Source: Pythium myriotylum (lineage: Eukaryota; Oomycota; Peronosporomycetes; Pythiales; Pythiaceae). Taken from it: DNA of 64,000 nucleotides. The stretch spans positions 3,038,001 through 3,102,000 of the forward strand of contig JALJCQ010000015.1 of the NCBI GenBank assembly GCA_023091665.1, in the 5' to 3' direction. Positions 7,336 to 19,310 of the stretch are shown in pieces (the stretch's first letter is position 1; each line of letters begins with the position of its first letter). Below the pieces are notes generated by a model. It saw only the letters and a list, made by a program, of their open reading frames with translations. It searched no databases and was not told where the DNA came from. Both the position numbers and the translations under genes were made by a program.

Positions 7336-10155
7336 CTAATGATTCGCTCTGATATTCTTGATGTCTTGGAGTACTCTAGCCATCAGGATGTGTTGTTGCC
7401 TAATGAACGTCAAGACCATATTAAATCGATATCCGCTGTCCTTGAAGTTGGCGTACTTCTCCATTGCCGCACTTAATTGCCTCATTCGTTGTGTGGTCAA
7501 CTTTTTAGCTACGTCGAAGTGATCTCGTGCTAGTTGGCCCCTTGACGCTCTCTCCACGTCGGCTGCCCTCTCCGGAGACTTCGCGATAAGAGCAAGTCGC
7601 AAGAGTTTCTCGATCGTGTCACCCTTCTGACCCCCAATGCAAACATCCTGGGACCACGAGTTCAGCTGCATGCTTTCCATCTGAGCGATCACCAGTTTAC
7701 GGTTCATGTCGTGTGGCGGTAGCAGCCTCGCCTTCTCCAGCTCGAAGTGGAAGTGGGCGCAATCATATGAGTTGTCGTGAAGCACGAAGCCGTGGTAAAG
7801 AAGATAGATATAGTTGGGTTGGGCATAATTCTCCACGATTTGGTCACCCTTCTTGAAATCCGATGATGCACGTGTAACCGCGGCATTGTTTTCCTCATTG
7901 AGTCGCGTTGCATGTGGGGCATGATGACGAGAAATCTCCATGCAATTCACCATGTCGAGCAACGGCACTAGGTGCCGCGAACCAGACCACCAAATGCTGC
8001 GTGAGTCGAGAATTGCCGTTGCCCAGCGGAACCTCTCCCAGGTTATCCAGTTGGACACCTGCAGCAACTCAATCGATAAACTTGCATACTCTCTTTCGAC
8101 GCGCTCGCGATAATCGTGGACAAGGCGCCACAAATCCAAGGCTACTGCATCTCTGAGCAGCTGTAGCTCCGGTCCATCATTCATGTAAAATAATGGTGAC
8201 CCAAGCCGATCTTGGTCCGGAAGAATTTCAAGGTACGGCTGCCACTTCGATGTGTGAAATGGCGCGAACTTTTCGTGAAGAAGGTGGAGCAGCAACAACA
8301 GTGAGTCAGTCCAACGCGCACTTGGATGGCGACGGTCGACTATCAGCTTTCGAATGAACGAAGAGCGGAGTGCAGAGTGAGTATCCATCACGATATCCAC
8401 AGGCACGCTGAGGTACGCTTCCCCGTTGTTTATCGTTTTTGTTGCAAATGTACCATATCCCATCGATGAACTCACATACTTCAACTCGACATGGTTGACA
8501 GGAAACCCAAGCTTAGCAATCCAGGTGGAGAAGTGATCGACTTTGGTCTCAGCAGATATAGACTTGAAGCGTTCCTGTGGCAGAAACGGCGGGCTAAAAG
8601 GCATATCCGACTCGAGTTGAAGCTTTTCGAGCTGGAACAGTGCAGATTTCAGGATCCGCTTACGAGTAAGACGAAACCACACTGCATGCCGCAGCGAGAT
8701 CGACAAATTGGCTGATTCCAGTAGGTCTTGGTCGTTCTCCTCAGTTGTTGGGTACTTCGCTAACTGATGACGGATCGCTTTGGCAAGTAGGCGATCTTGT
8801 TGTATTTGGGTTGCGACGTTGACACAAAGATTATGGGTTTCTCGTTTTGAGCACAGAGTCTCGGCGTAAACGTCGTCCAGTGCCATCACACTCGCATAAA
8901 ACTGGACAATTTCCTCCTCAAAGCGTGATCTTAATCGTCCTTGCTTCGTGACACATAGCTGACCGGATCTTCCATGTTGGTGATAATACTCCACCGCGAG
9001 ACGTCGTTTTGAAGGCTCAATCAAAGTCGTTGGTAGTTCAACTGATGCACAGTCATACGGGTTATCTTCCATGATGAATCCATGGTACAAGAAATAGACA
9101 TAATTGTCGTTGTCGCCATAGTCCTCAAAGACATGTTGATTTGCACTTGAGATAGGTCGATCAGCTAGAATATCCATGCCCAAACCTTCTTGCAGACGAT
9201 GATAAAGAAGGAAATGATTCCCGTTTCCATCTCGAGCAACCTGTCTTTCGGGCTGCGGTTTGCCATTGAACATATCCCCGAAAGGGGTGAGGAATCGGTC
9301 TCCACGAATGGAAAAAGCACGGGAGTTTATCAAATAGCGAGCCCAATTGTACCTTTTCTCGAGCAATGGTGAGACTTTGGAATCTGCTGGGAGGACACTT
9401 TTGAATAGTCGACGAAATCGCCGAAATCCGACTTTGGCTTGCTCTCGCTCCTGAGTCGAAGCCTGAATCATTCGCTCGTCTTGCAGCTCTTTCAAATGAT
9501 CAAGTGAGTCGAAGAATAGTGGAGAAGAGACACTCTGAAAATGTGATGGATAAGCTGGAAGGATTCTCAGATATGAATACCAAAACGAGCTGGAATCTTT
9601 GAACTGCTCTAGGAGGAGGAATGCCGTGAGCAGCTCAGCAGGATGTTCGCTAAGCTTCTCGTATTTTGGCAATAGCGCTTTTGAAGCATGCTTCATGATC
9701 GTCTCGCGACAGATGATTATGTCCAGCGGCACAAATAGCAGCTCGTCATCCTCAGCAATCGCCATGCGCGAGGATATACCTCGTCCCATTGAATCAAATG
9801 TAGCAATGGAGATCTTGTCGCTCACAAGACCACCGTTCGCCTGAAACCACGCGAGAAACTCTGCTGAGGTGCGATCGAGAATCGAGTTGGCTTGCTCTAG
9901 CGAATTAGACGACGAGAGTTGAAGTCCGATCGATACGTAAAGTGTAGAGAAAGCAAGAAAAGCAGCAACAGTCGCAGCTACCAATGCTGGAGACAGTCGA
10001 GAAACACTCCACAACGACGACTTGACCTTCACGACGATAGCGGTGGATTGCTGACCCCCACCTCCACCATCTTTGCACGTGTTTCGCCGTTTCTTGAGTG
10101 GAGCGACCGTGCTGATATGTTTCTGTGCCGTGTTAGCAGGCCCTTCCTTTGCCAT
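7336..10155 (-). CDS. Membrane-anchored protein with two SETD3/LSMT-like SET domains
   Basis: 939-aa protein on one uninterrupted exon. A basic N-terminus is followed by one transmembrane segment (about 55-78), predicting a type II single-pass membrane protein. Two tandem SET units follow. The first (about 115-355) has the GRGI start, PFGDMFN near 291-297 and FEDYGDNDNYVYFLYHGF. The second (about 550-790) has GYGTF, PLLDMVN near 731-737 and VENYAQPNYIYLLYHGF. Each is followed by a helical stretch like the Rubisco-LSMT substrate-binding region. SETD3/SETD4-type enzymes methylate Lys or His on non-histone proteins. The usual NH after the DMxN motif is not kept (NG, NC), so activity is uncertain. 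The tandem duplication plus membrane anchor is unusual for this family. Confidence 0.85.
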   Translation of the reverse strand: MAKEGPANTAQKHISTVAPLKKRRNTCKDGGGGGQQSTAIVVKVKSSLWSVSRLSPALVAATVAAFLAFSTLYVSIGLQLSSSNSLEQANSILDRTSAEFLAWFQANGGLVSDKISIATFDSMGRGISSRMAIAEDDELLFVPLDIIICRETIMKHASKALLPKYEKLSEHPAELLTAFLLLEQFKDSSSFWYSYLRILPAYPSHFQSVSSPLFFDSLDHLKELQDERMIQASTQEREQAKVGFRRFRRLFKSVLPADSKVSPLLEKRYNWARYLINSRAFSIRGDRFLTPFGDMFNGKPQPERQVARDGNGNHFLLYHRLQEGLGMDILADRPISSANQHVFEDYGDNDNYVYFLYHGFIMEDNPYDCASVELPTTLIEPSKRRLAVEYYHQHGRSGQLCVTKQGRLRSRFEEEIVQFYASVMALDDVYAETLCSKRETHNLCVNVATQIQQDRLLAKAIRHQLAKYPTTEENDQDLLESANLSISLRHAVWFRLTRKRILKSALFQLEKLQLESDMPFSPPFLPQERFKSISAETKVDHFSTWIAKLGFPVNHVELKYVSSSMGYGTFATKTINNGEAYLSVPVDIVMDTHSALRSSFIRKLIVDRRHPSARWTDSLLLLLHLLHEKFAPFHTSKWQPYLEILPDQDRLGSPLFYMNDGPELQLLRDAVALDLWRLVHDYRERVEREYASLSIELLQVSNWITWERFRWATAILDSRSIWWSGSRHLVPLLDMVNCMEISRHHAPHATRLNEENNAAVTRASSDFKKGDQIVENYAQPNYIYLLYHGFVLHDNSYDCAHFHFELEKARLLPPHDMNRKLVIAQMESMQLNSWSQDVCIGGQKGDTIEKLLRLALIAKSPERAADVERASRGQLARDHFDVAKKLTTQRMRQLSAAMEKYANFKDSGYRFNMVLTFIRQQHILMARVLQDIKNIRANH

Positions 10156-10298
10156 TGTTGTAGCGTCTCACCTTTCGAGATTTGCGAAATGACTTAGAAG
10201 TCACAATCCGCTTTCAAAGATCGCGCCCTTTCACTTCGATTCACACATTCGCGTAACATTTCGATATTCGAACTTGTCTTGGGCATCTAGGACCATCC

Positions 10299-11372
10299 TC
10301 ACTCAGTCAAGTCCAAGCCCTGGTCATTGAGCAGCCCCGCCTTAAGCCATCGGCTATCCATCGCTGCAGATGCAGAAATTCGCTTCATGGGGTCGACTTG
10401 CAAGAACCCGTCTAGCAACTCGAGCATCTCATCCGAGAATTTACAAATAGCCGTCTGCTCGAGGTACATTGCACGCAGATACGACAGGAGGCCGATCTTT
10501 TGGAATAGCTGAAACCCTTTATCGCTCGATTCAGTCGAGTCGAAAATTGGTTTTCTCGTGTATAATTTGATGAGGATGACACCCAGCGCCCACACGTCAG
10601 CCTTTTGCAGATCCACCAGCTTCCTCTCGCCGTTCAAGCTGCAATACAGCTCTGGGGCTCCATAAATGCGTCGCAATGGTTCCTCTTCTTTGAGCACTTG
10701 CATCTGGTTCTCTGTGCCGACAAACACTGCATGATCAAAGTCCCCGATCTTGAGCACGTTCATGCCTGTCGCATATATGTTATCCAACGCCAAGTCGCAA
10801 TGTGCAATACCGTTCGTGTGAAGGAAAGCCACACCAGAACAGATCTGCCGCATGGCGTCTCGCACTTCACTCTCAGTCGGTGAGAAATTGAGCCGCAGCA
10901 ACGGATTTGGCTCGGTCATGTATGCGCGTTTCAAGCTACCGAGCTCGCAAAACTCGACAAAAACGTGTATCTTCTTTCGAAATGTAAAGTATCCACGGAG
11001 CTGGATAATGTTCGGATGCATATATCCAATGTTGAGCTGTGAGTATCGTACGATGAACATGAGCATTTCCAGTTCGTTACGCAACAGTTGAACGGACTCT
11101 GTGGCTCTCGACTTGACGCATTTATCCACGAGGAGGTGCGGTAGTCGGCGGCGTTGCAGCTTCGGATCGGACACAACGTTGACCCTTCGAGATGAGTCGT
11201 ACATACCACACAGGTTCCACTCATCAGAGAACCCCTGGAACTTGTTGAAAGGAGTCGGAATCACCGACTTGGTTGGATACACGCTTGGTCGCCTCAAGGT
11301 TTGAGTGATCTCGCTTTCGATCCTTGACATATAGGCCACTCGTTTGTTAACAGTACTGTTCTTTTGGCCCAT
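10299..11372 (-). CDS. Protein kinase-like protein with N-myristoylation-type start
   Basis: 357-aa protein beginning MGQKNS, a good N-myristoylation context (MGxxxS), suggesting membrane attachment. The kinase fold spans about 80-345. VDK (Lys84) is the likely ATP-site lysine, although no glycine-rich loop is visible. The catalytic loop HCDLALDN (191-198) keeps Asp193 and Asn198. The DFG motif is DFD (211-213), and the APE motif (239-241) and the F-helix DVWALGV are kept. Catalysis is therefore possible but unproven. It is clearly paralogous to the next gene upstream (11591-12838): both share the RQICSGV..LH and RQLCSGV..LH blocks and a similar C-terminal lobe. The gap to the SET gene downstream is only 143 bp. 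Confidence 0.87.
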   Translation of the reverse strand: MGQKNSTVNKRVAYMSRIESEITQTLRRPSVYPTKSVIPTPFNKFQGFSDEWNLCGMYDSSRRVNVVSDPKLQRRRLPHLLVDKCVKSRATESVQLLRNELEMLMFIVRYSQLNIGYMHPNIIQLRGYFTFRKKIHVFVEFCELGSLKRAYMTEPNPLLRLNFSPTESEVRDAMRQICSGVAFLHTNGIAHCDLALDNIYATGMNVLKIGDFDHAVFVGTENQMQVLKEEEPLRRIYGAPELYCSLNGERKLVDLQKADVWALGVILIKLYTRKPIFDSTESSDKGFQLFQKIGLLSYLRAMYLEQTAICKFSDEMLELLDGFLQVDPMKRISASAAMDSRWLKAGLLNDQGLDLTE

Positions 11373-11590
11373 TGCAGCAGGGAATCCGTCGGATATTGCG
11401 GTGTGAGTCCCGGCAAAGGAGGCCGATGAACGAATCCATATGCAATCTTTTCATTCGAAGCGACGCCTCAGTATAGCGATGGCATGTCGTCAACTCAAAT
11501 TGCCCAAAATTCCTCAATCCAATACCCAATACCGTATATCAGTTCTAATACGACGAGCTTGACCAATGGTCCAATCAGTTGACTCATGGA

Positions 11591-12838
11591 CTATGTTTTC
11601 CAGTGCGTTGTGTCCAGTTCAGCCAGCAGACCGCCAGGTCGTAACCACTCATATCGCTCTGTCAATTCTTTCAGACGGCAGCGCTTCGACGGATGTACGA
11701 CTAATACTTCGCTCAGCAGAGATATGACGTCTTCTGGAACTTGCACCGATGCGATGTTTCTTTGACGACCCCGAGTCCTCCACACATCATAGTACTTCAC
11801 AAATCCTAACTGCCTGAATTGCTGGAAGTTCAAGTCGGAACTTGATGCTGCACTGAATAATTGCTGCCTTGTAATCATCATAAAAATCAGCACCCCCACT
11901 GACCACGCATCGGCCTTGATCATATCCACTTTCAGTTCTGATTCATCACCATCCGAGTATCGTTCTGGAGCAGCGAAGCCGTGACGTATCGGTGGTGGAA
12001 GAGCAACAGGATCACTGCAGGGGCCAAAGAACACAGCTTCCTTAAAATCGCCCACGACGATATGGCCATTGTCGCTCACAAATACGTTTTCTGTAGATAG
12101 GTTTGTGTGCACAAGCTGGGCATCATGCAGGAACACGACGCCAGAACAGAGCTGGCGGATTGACTCCTTCAGTGCTTGTTCTCCGTGGAAAATAGGTAGA
12201 CGTCTTTTGTGCGTGCGTTCAAATCGCTCGTCAATATCGAGGACGCTTGCGAGGTTGCCGAGCTGACAGTATTCGATTAGGATGTGCAGCTTCCGGTTGT
12301 GCATGTAGAATGCAAAGAGTCTCAGGATGTGCGGGTGCTGAAGTTCTTGTACACGTGGCAAGTAGTGAGTTTGTGTCGAGAATGAACTATCCGCATGTGT
12401 GCGCTCGTAAAAAAATGTTGACAAGTGAACGTGGTGCTTAAGTTCTTGAAATACACTGCTGTTCTCTCGCTTTGTCAAAATTCGTTGACTGCGGTCGACT
12501 AAAAGAGCTTTCGAGGGCCTGCCATTCACTGCACGTGGAATGGTAGCCCATACGGCTTCAGTCTGGATGTCACGAACCAAACCCCCACTTAAATTCTTGT
12601 GCTCTTTGAGATCAAGGGCATCAACTTCAAACAACAGTTCGATATCCTTCGCATTCTCTTCTACGCGTAATCGAGTTGATTTACTAGGACGGTGAGCCAC
12701 GTGAACTTGCTTGATTTGCTGTACTGCAGAGGCAGTGGCCACCGTAGCCCTCCGAATCGACGCCGGGACAGCATATTTCTTTTGGATCAGCAGTGTTGGA
12801 TGGGATGCAACCGCATCTTTTGATGACGAGCTCCCCAT
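11591..12838 (-). CDS. Pseudokinase paralogue with N-myristoylation-type start
   Basis: 415-aa protein from ATG 12838, chosen over an in-frame ATG six codons upstream because MGSSSSK is an N-myristoylation context like that of its paralogue. The kinase fold is at about 100-405. The catalytic loop reads HTNLSTEN (244-251), with the catalytic Asp replaced by Asn246 while the downstream Asn is kept. The DFG motif is DFK (264-266) and APE is at 290-292. Loss of the catalytic Asp makes this a likely pseudokinase, perhaps regulating the paralogous kinase encoded 219 bp downstream on the same strand. Target and pathway are unknown. Confidence 0.87.
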   Translation of the reverse strand: MGSSSSKDAVASHPTLLIQKKYAVPASIRRATVATASAVQQIKQVHVAHRPSKSTRLRVEENAKDIELLFEVDALDLKEHKNLSGGLVRDIQTEAVWATIPRAVNGRPSKALLVDRSQRILTKRENSSVFQELKHHVHLSTFFYERTHADSSFSTQTHYLPRVQELQHPHILRLFAFYMHNRKLHILIEYCQLGNLASVLDIDERFERTHKRRLPIFHGEQALKESIRQLCSGVVFLHDAQLVHTNLSTENVFVSDNGHIVVGDFKEAVFFGPCSDPVALPPPIRHGFAAPERYSDGDESELKVDMIKADAWSVGVLIFMMITRQQLFSAASSSDLNFQQFRQLGFVKYYDVWRTRGRQRNIASVQVPEDVISLLSEVLVVHPSKRCRLKELTERYEWLRPGGLLAELDTTHWKT

Positions 12839-12977
12839 CAGCGTGCTCAGACACAATTTGACTATGACTGACGAATTCGGCTGAACAGAGCGTGGTGAGA
12901 TGGATCAGCCGAGTATACCTTCAAAATCCTAGAACGGGGTAACCGAGCTATTCTTGGGCAAGACACCACATCCCGTT

Positions 12978-15900
12978 CTACTTTCGACTGAGTGCAGTCA
13001 TCGGGCGCTGGCTGAGATCAACAAACACACCCTCAGCACCAGGGTCTGGCTTGCGGTACATTGCTCTTGACTCTTGGACAACCTGCCCTTCGTTAATACA
13101 GAGTACGTCCTGTTCCTCTGCGCCGCAATAGTAGACTTTGCGCTTTTCTGCATCGATTTGTGCTTGATTCGTCGAGAACAGCAGTGGCTGGGAGAATTCG
13201 TCTACTACTAAAGCTTTGGATCCGAATCGCCCCACGATCTGTCCACCATTTCCGTGTGGTGCCTTGCGTAGAGCGCCTGCGTAGATGTGTAGGTCGTCCA
13301 AGTAAATATCCATGTCCTTGACTCCGCGCTCGGGAGTCTTGCTGTAGTTCCAAAACTTGATCATTGATAGTACGATTGGAGCATCGAAGACTATGTAAAC
13401 AATGTTACCTTGGCTGATGCCAAGTGAGCTAGCGAGCGGAGCCAACCACGCATCGCTAGCGTCCCAGGTGTTCTTGTTCTTGCCACTGAGGAGATTTTCT
13501 GGTACTCTTACATCCTCTTGAGGTGTACTGTCACCCTCGATATCCGCGAGGCTGTGCGGATGAGCGGTAATCACAGCAGGTCTACTGGTAACTCTTTTAC
13601 CCTGCAAGTCGAACAGCTCAAGTCCGTTCAAACCCACGTAATATGGGTCTCCCCATGTCGTCCAAATAACAAGTTTGAGCATGAACCCTTGTGGAAACAG
13701 CGCTGGCTCATAATCCTGCCTCACACTTGGCGTCTTATATGTCCGGTTTTGAACTGGGTAACTGATCCGATCCGTATACAAGCGATCCCTCATGTCACCG
13801 GCTTCGTTAGCACCGAATCGGACTATCTGCTCAAAATCGAACAATGAATTTCCAGGTGCCTTGCGGAGCACAAATCCGGTTAAACGAGGCGAAATCAATA
13901 CCCCGTCAACTGAAACAGTCAGCTGTTTTACTCCGCGGAAGGAATCTTCGAGAGATTTGTTGTAGTTCCAAACGCGAATGCCGTAGATTAACTGGTCTTT
14001 CTTCAGGTCGATTCGGAGTTCCTGGTTGGCACCAAATGGAATGAGCCACATATTTGCGTCGTCGCAACTTGTTCCAATTCCGTTCACTAGCTACAGTGAA
14101 GGCCATCAGATTTCAGATCGCCGCATTTATGATTCCATGTATAGACTCTACCTTGTCCAGTGTGCGAGGATCGCCATCATATCCGAGCTGTATCCGTCAG
14201 AGCAAAAGGTGAATGCAGCGCTTTTTTGTAGACAGTTGGGCGAGAAGTACTTACCGTCGCAAGATCGCGTGGACTTGCATCGATGTTTGAAAGATCGAGC
14301 GAGGCTGGAACCCCATGTTTACCGACGAGTACATCCAGCTGAGTGAGTCCGATGTAGTTTCGATCACCCCAGGTACTTAGCAGTCTGATTATTATCTTGC
14401 GGCCACGAATCAATCCCTCCTCATCGCTATCATCGTTATCTGAATCGCCTTCGTCTGCCTCGATCACTTTGGTGAGGACAGGCGATCGCTCCTGGGGCTC
14501 TTCGCCAACCCAGGAATCAACGGACTTCCTAACGTCAATGCCGCGATGTCCAGACTTCGCTGAAGTCATCGGTCTTTCGCTGGACGTAATCGGAGTTTGT
14601 TGGAGCCCTTCTGGGTCCTTTGATTCGGGGTTATGCGGGTCGGCTCCTTTATCTGCGGTTTTTGGCCGCTGAAGCTCCAGCGAAGATAGCACACTGGTGA
14701 CGATTGCGCTTGTTTCTTCATCTTGTTCATGCTCCTGCCCGAAGATACGAAGCTGAGCGTCGTTTCTTTCAATTTCTTTGAGAATGGACAAATCGCTCGT
14801 GAACAAAATAACTTCGCACCACATTGCCGAGTCACTGCCTCCATCTCTGAAGAGCCCACCAGGAGCACGCCGAATCTCTCCTTCGAATATCATTCGACCC
14901 TGATCTGCTTTAGTATCGGTATATAAGATTATGCGGACGTGTCGTACACCACGACACGTGTGAGCACGAGACTTGTTATAGTTCCATATCCGAATCATTG
15001 ACAGCGATACTTTGTGGTCAAGTTGGATGGCGACGTAGTGTTCTTCTCCGCACGTGTAGGGTGCAAGCCACATGTGAAAGTCATCACAAGTGCAGTTGAT
15101 CCCATCAATCAAGTTCTTCGCAACACGTGGATCATCGTCGTACTCGTCCAGAACGTTAATACTGGATGGACAAGCACAGATCTGCCGCTCTGGACTTGTG
15201 AACGTAACTGGCTTACCCCGATGATCGAACAAGTCGATTCCATTGAGGCCAACGTAAAACTGATCACCCCAGGTGCTCAAGATCTCCAACTTCATTCGAC
15301 AACCACTCGGCAACTCTGGAATCTCCATTTCCTTTCGACTGAGGAGATTCGTCGTGCTAGAGGAAGGTCCAAGAGATTTTGAACCATTACGCAACTCGGT
15401 AAGCAATGCCGAGGTTGTGCTTGGAACAAATCTTGACACTGGCTGCTCCAATAAAGCTGGGGTCGGGACGACTGGATTCTCCGTTGGCACGGGAAGTCGA
15501 CTGCGACTTGTCTTGCTAAAATGCTCGAGGGAATCCCAAGACTGTGCCACTCCACAACCCGAAGGCCTGACGTTGTGATCTGTGTACTGCGTGTTATTTC
15601 CACCGTTGCTTTTAACGATGGAGTTCTTGGATTCAGCACCACTCAGGTGGGGATCGATAAGTTGAGATGGATCATCCTGAGTTCCCGCTCGTTGACGTCG
15701 GCTGGTTACGCTGAGAGTTCGAGGGGTGAGTCCGTCCAGGTCTTGTAACAGATCGTCCTTAGGGTCAGCCTTTATGGGTAACGAGGAGCCAAATGGAGTC
15801 GCAGACACAGACGTTGAGAGCCAAATGGGTCCACTGAGCATTTTGGTGTCACTTGAATGCTGAGAAAGAGCGAGCGTAACCTCTGATTGTATATTGTCTC

Positions 15901-18016
15901 GGGTTTGCCCATGACGGGCTGTGGATGAGCGTGATGTCTTCTTTTGGCCTTGTACAACGCTGATCCATACACAAACGTTATCGTCCTCGTCCCCAAATCC
16001 TTGGGGTAGAGATCCGCTCCAAATTGGTTTACTGTTAACCAGTACGTCCATATCCCTCGTACATGCTGAACACATTTTCTGAACACCAATAACAGATCAC
16101 TTGAGTTTCTTGTTATTTCTGTCAGAGGAGTAACGTACGCTGTTGTAGTTCCAAACACAGAGCTTGCTGGGGTTTGTCCTGAGCTCGAACGAGATCTCAA
16201 GCATCCCTAATTCATTGAACTTCGTTGAATTGGAGAAGTGCTGAAGTTGGGAACTGCACTTACCGTGATCCGACAGACGCCCAAGCCACATATCTTGGTC
16301 ATTATTGGTTTGTGCGATCCCGTTAAACAATCTTCCTACCGTCCGCATCATTTCGTGGCTTTTAGCTAAAGCTCTTCCTTCACTTTGCTCATAGATTTTC
16401 ACCGTGTTGAGATCGATTGAGACCTCATTTCCGTCGACATCATACACGCATATTTGGGTCAAACCCACTGCGCGTGTCTTCCCCCACGTTGAGAGGAGGC
16501 GAAGGCGCACCTCGATTGCAGATGTGTTTGAAACGTCTTTCTCCGACCCGAGGAGCGAAAAGAAGTTTAGCTCAGGAACAGTCGAGACGAACTTTAACTC
16601 GTCTCGGATGGCAACTGAGTCTCCTTCTGCAACAGCGTCCTCTTTATTGCGCGCGGATTTCGCATCACTCACGGAAGCAGACACCTTCATGACCGTCGCG
16701 GCTTCTTCTTGGGCGCATTCTGCGGCCAATGAGGAACACGAAGACTTTTGCTCTCCACTTGAAAGGTCGCGGAAAGCAGTGCCAGCCACTGGATGGAAAG
16801 CTTGCTGTGCATCCTCGTGTTCCATTGCTTTCATCTTGGCCAAACGCTCCTGGCGCTTCAGCTCCATCAGGCGCTCCAGCTCCTTCTCTTCTTCTTCCAT
16901 TTGCTTCAGGAGCGTTAGTCGACGCTGTTCAGCCACAATAAGAGCTTGTTCTTTGGCCTGGCGTTCCTTCAACAACCGTTCTTGGACCTGTTGTGCGTAC
17001 TGTTCCTCCCACTTCAATTGGTCCTCCATCACACGCGCCACGGTCAATCCTGGAACCTTTGCTTCAGCCACCGCTGATGGGACTAGCTTCGCCTCGTCCT
17101 TTGGTGTCGACCCAAACAACACTGCAGTTACTTGCTTCCAAATCGTAGGGTCACCAATCGAGCTCTGCAAAGTCTGCACGTCACTTGTTTGCTGCGCACT
17201 CGCCTCAAACTTCTGAAGTACATCGACAAGCATCCTCTGTTTCGACCGAGACAAGTTCTGGATAACTGAAAACAATTCAGTAGTCGTTCGAGATAAACCC
17301 GAAGACAATGCTGCATCCTCAGTTGTCAATTGGTCTTTACTATCTGCTCGGGTGGAAGGCTTATCACCTCTCACGTCCTGGTGACTCTGTTTCTCGTTCA
17401 TCGTGCACTGCCGCTCATCCTCCTCTTCATCTATCTCTTCCTCAACACCTTCAAACTCTTCAAATGACTCCTCCATATACTCGTCTTCATCCTCGCTCGC
17501 TTCCTCTCCTGTCCCATTCTTGGCTCCAACGCACAGAGTTGTTTTGCCATTACGATTCTCGACGCCGAACGCCTCACCCTCTACCGGTTTGCTCCACTTC
17601 GCACGACGCACAGGCGGCACGTCTTGTCTAGGCATATCTCCGACATCGTCACCTCGCGGCGTGTGGCGCAACGGCAGCGTGGTCGATGGCGCCGAGCGAC
17701 CTCGAGCCTCACTGTGCATCCGCGTGGGCAACAACGCAGCCGCCGACTTGTTCTTCCGCATGGCGTCTTGCGCTCCCGTAGCGGCCGTCGTAGCCACGTT
17801 GAAGGTCGTCACGAACGCGTCTTCGCGCTGCTTGTCGCGCGACTCTTTCTTGCTGGCGGCCGCGAGCTTCTTCTTGAGCCGGTTGCGTTCCTCGAGCATC
17901 TTGATGTACTGCACCTGCTTCTCGCGCACAGGGTCAGCCGTCTCGGGCGCCGTTGAGCCGTTCGCGCTCAGCTCCGCGACCGGCGGCTGCTTGTCCCACT
18001 TGCGTCGCTCGCCCAT
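12978..18016 (-). CDS. KATNIP: Katanin-interacting protein KATNIP (KIAA0556, DUF4457 repeats)
   Basis: Large ciliary protein of about 1,616 aa, close to the length of animal KATNIP. Four exons on the minus strand: 18016-16139, 16078-14255, 14187-14152 (a 36-nt micro-exon) and 14090-12978. All introns are GT..AG and phase 0. The N-terminal half is charged, with a long Glu/Arg-rich coiled coil (roughly 370-440). Four DUF4457-type repeats follow, each with a STWG or TTWG motif plus a VGL/IGL segment and ending in a WNYN-like strand; the first starts near residue 507 and spans the exon 1/2 junction. In animals KATNIP binds katanin and microtubules at the ciliary base. Here it presumably serves flagella of zoospores (inference). 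An ATG at 18088 would add 24 residues. Confidence 0.87.
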
Positions 18017-19310
18017 GGCGCAGGATTCTCGAGGGAGAGTGCAACGTATCGGCGGCGACCCATCGGCGCGAGCCGTCGCTTCGCGCAAGTGACATAAAGA
18101 CTATCAGTGTAACCGTGGGGTACGCATGCTGGACTAGTCGCCCATCGAGAGCCGCTCAGGAGCTTCGACGACGCGAAGAGGAACGCACAGAGAGAGGAAG
18201 AGAGCCATCGGATTTCCCTTCCGTGGTCGACTTGCATTTTGGACTCCATCGGCGGGAACTTTGGGTTCTGAACGGATATCAAAGAAAGATACGAACAAAA
18301 CGTAACCACTTTCGCTTGCGTGTAACCCAGCCAGACGCTTGAACGAAGGCACAAGCTTGCTTTGCCATGATCCTGGGCGCGCGTAATCTGCCGAGAGAAG
18401 AAAAATCCAGCGACGGCGTGCCCATTGGCTGACGAAGTCGTCAGCTCCTTCATGGAAGCTCGTCGGCGAGCGAGTCACACGTCGAAGCCAGAAGATTCCC
18501 GTCTCTCCCGTGAATCTCTGCTGACTATGAAGTCAGAGGCCTCGAGGTCGCAAAGAGGCCAAGGCTTGTCGCCGATTACTATGGCTGGACATCAAACTCA
18601 CAACCCAGAGAGAAACTCTGGCCTGATGGATTTGTTAACGTTGAGCCATTAGTAGTACCGGATAGGCTAGATGGACGCACTATCCACCAGATCAACCCGA
18701 GCTTTCTTGATTAGAATGCGAGTATGTAATAGTAGCGCGTGACTACCACTCGCGAGCGTCGCTTGTAACGCTCGCACGAGGCGTCATGCTTCTCGCCTCT
18801 CGACCTCCATCGAGCTCCTCGCTGTCACTTGAACCATGCGGTTCGGGGTCGACCTGTGTCAAGACACTGTCGCAGATCGCCACTGGCAAGCTGAACCCAG
18901 CGCGACCACATCTGGAGCGAATCTGCTCGCGTGGTCAGACAGTTCGAAGGGGCGCTCATGACAGCAGCGAGCTCCATCAACCCAGAGAAGAACCGACTGA
19001 AGTGAGACCTCTCTCGGTCTGGGCAGCTTCAACGTCCATGTTCTTAACACCCATCACGTTCGTAACCTCCGTCAATGGGTACAGTCAGCTCAGGCTTCTC
19101 CGTCGCGAAAGAGAGAGAGAGAACGGTTCCAGTCGGGAGAACGTCTCTCTTTTTCCGCCAATGCAATGTCCGCGAGTGTCCCAGCAATCACCGATTTGCC
19201 GGCTTAACGGGGCGTCTATCGGCGCGCCGCTTCGAGCGAACGCGCGCCAGCTGCTTACGGTCTAACCCTCGGCCTAATCGCGTCCGTGACACGCCGGCTG
19301 TTTGGGCGCC
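18017..19310. other. 1.3 kb divergent intergenic region
   Basis: Lies between the divergent KATNIP and pseudokinase-ARM-TPR genes and must contain both promoters. Open frames here are short, without recognisable domains, and look like chance. I see no tRNA, snRNA or repeat. Confidence 0.45.
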
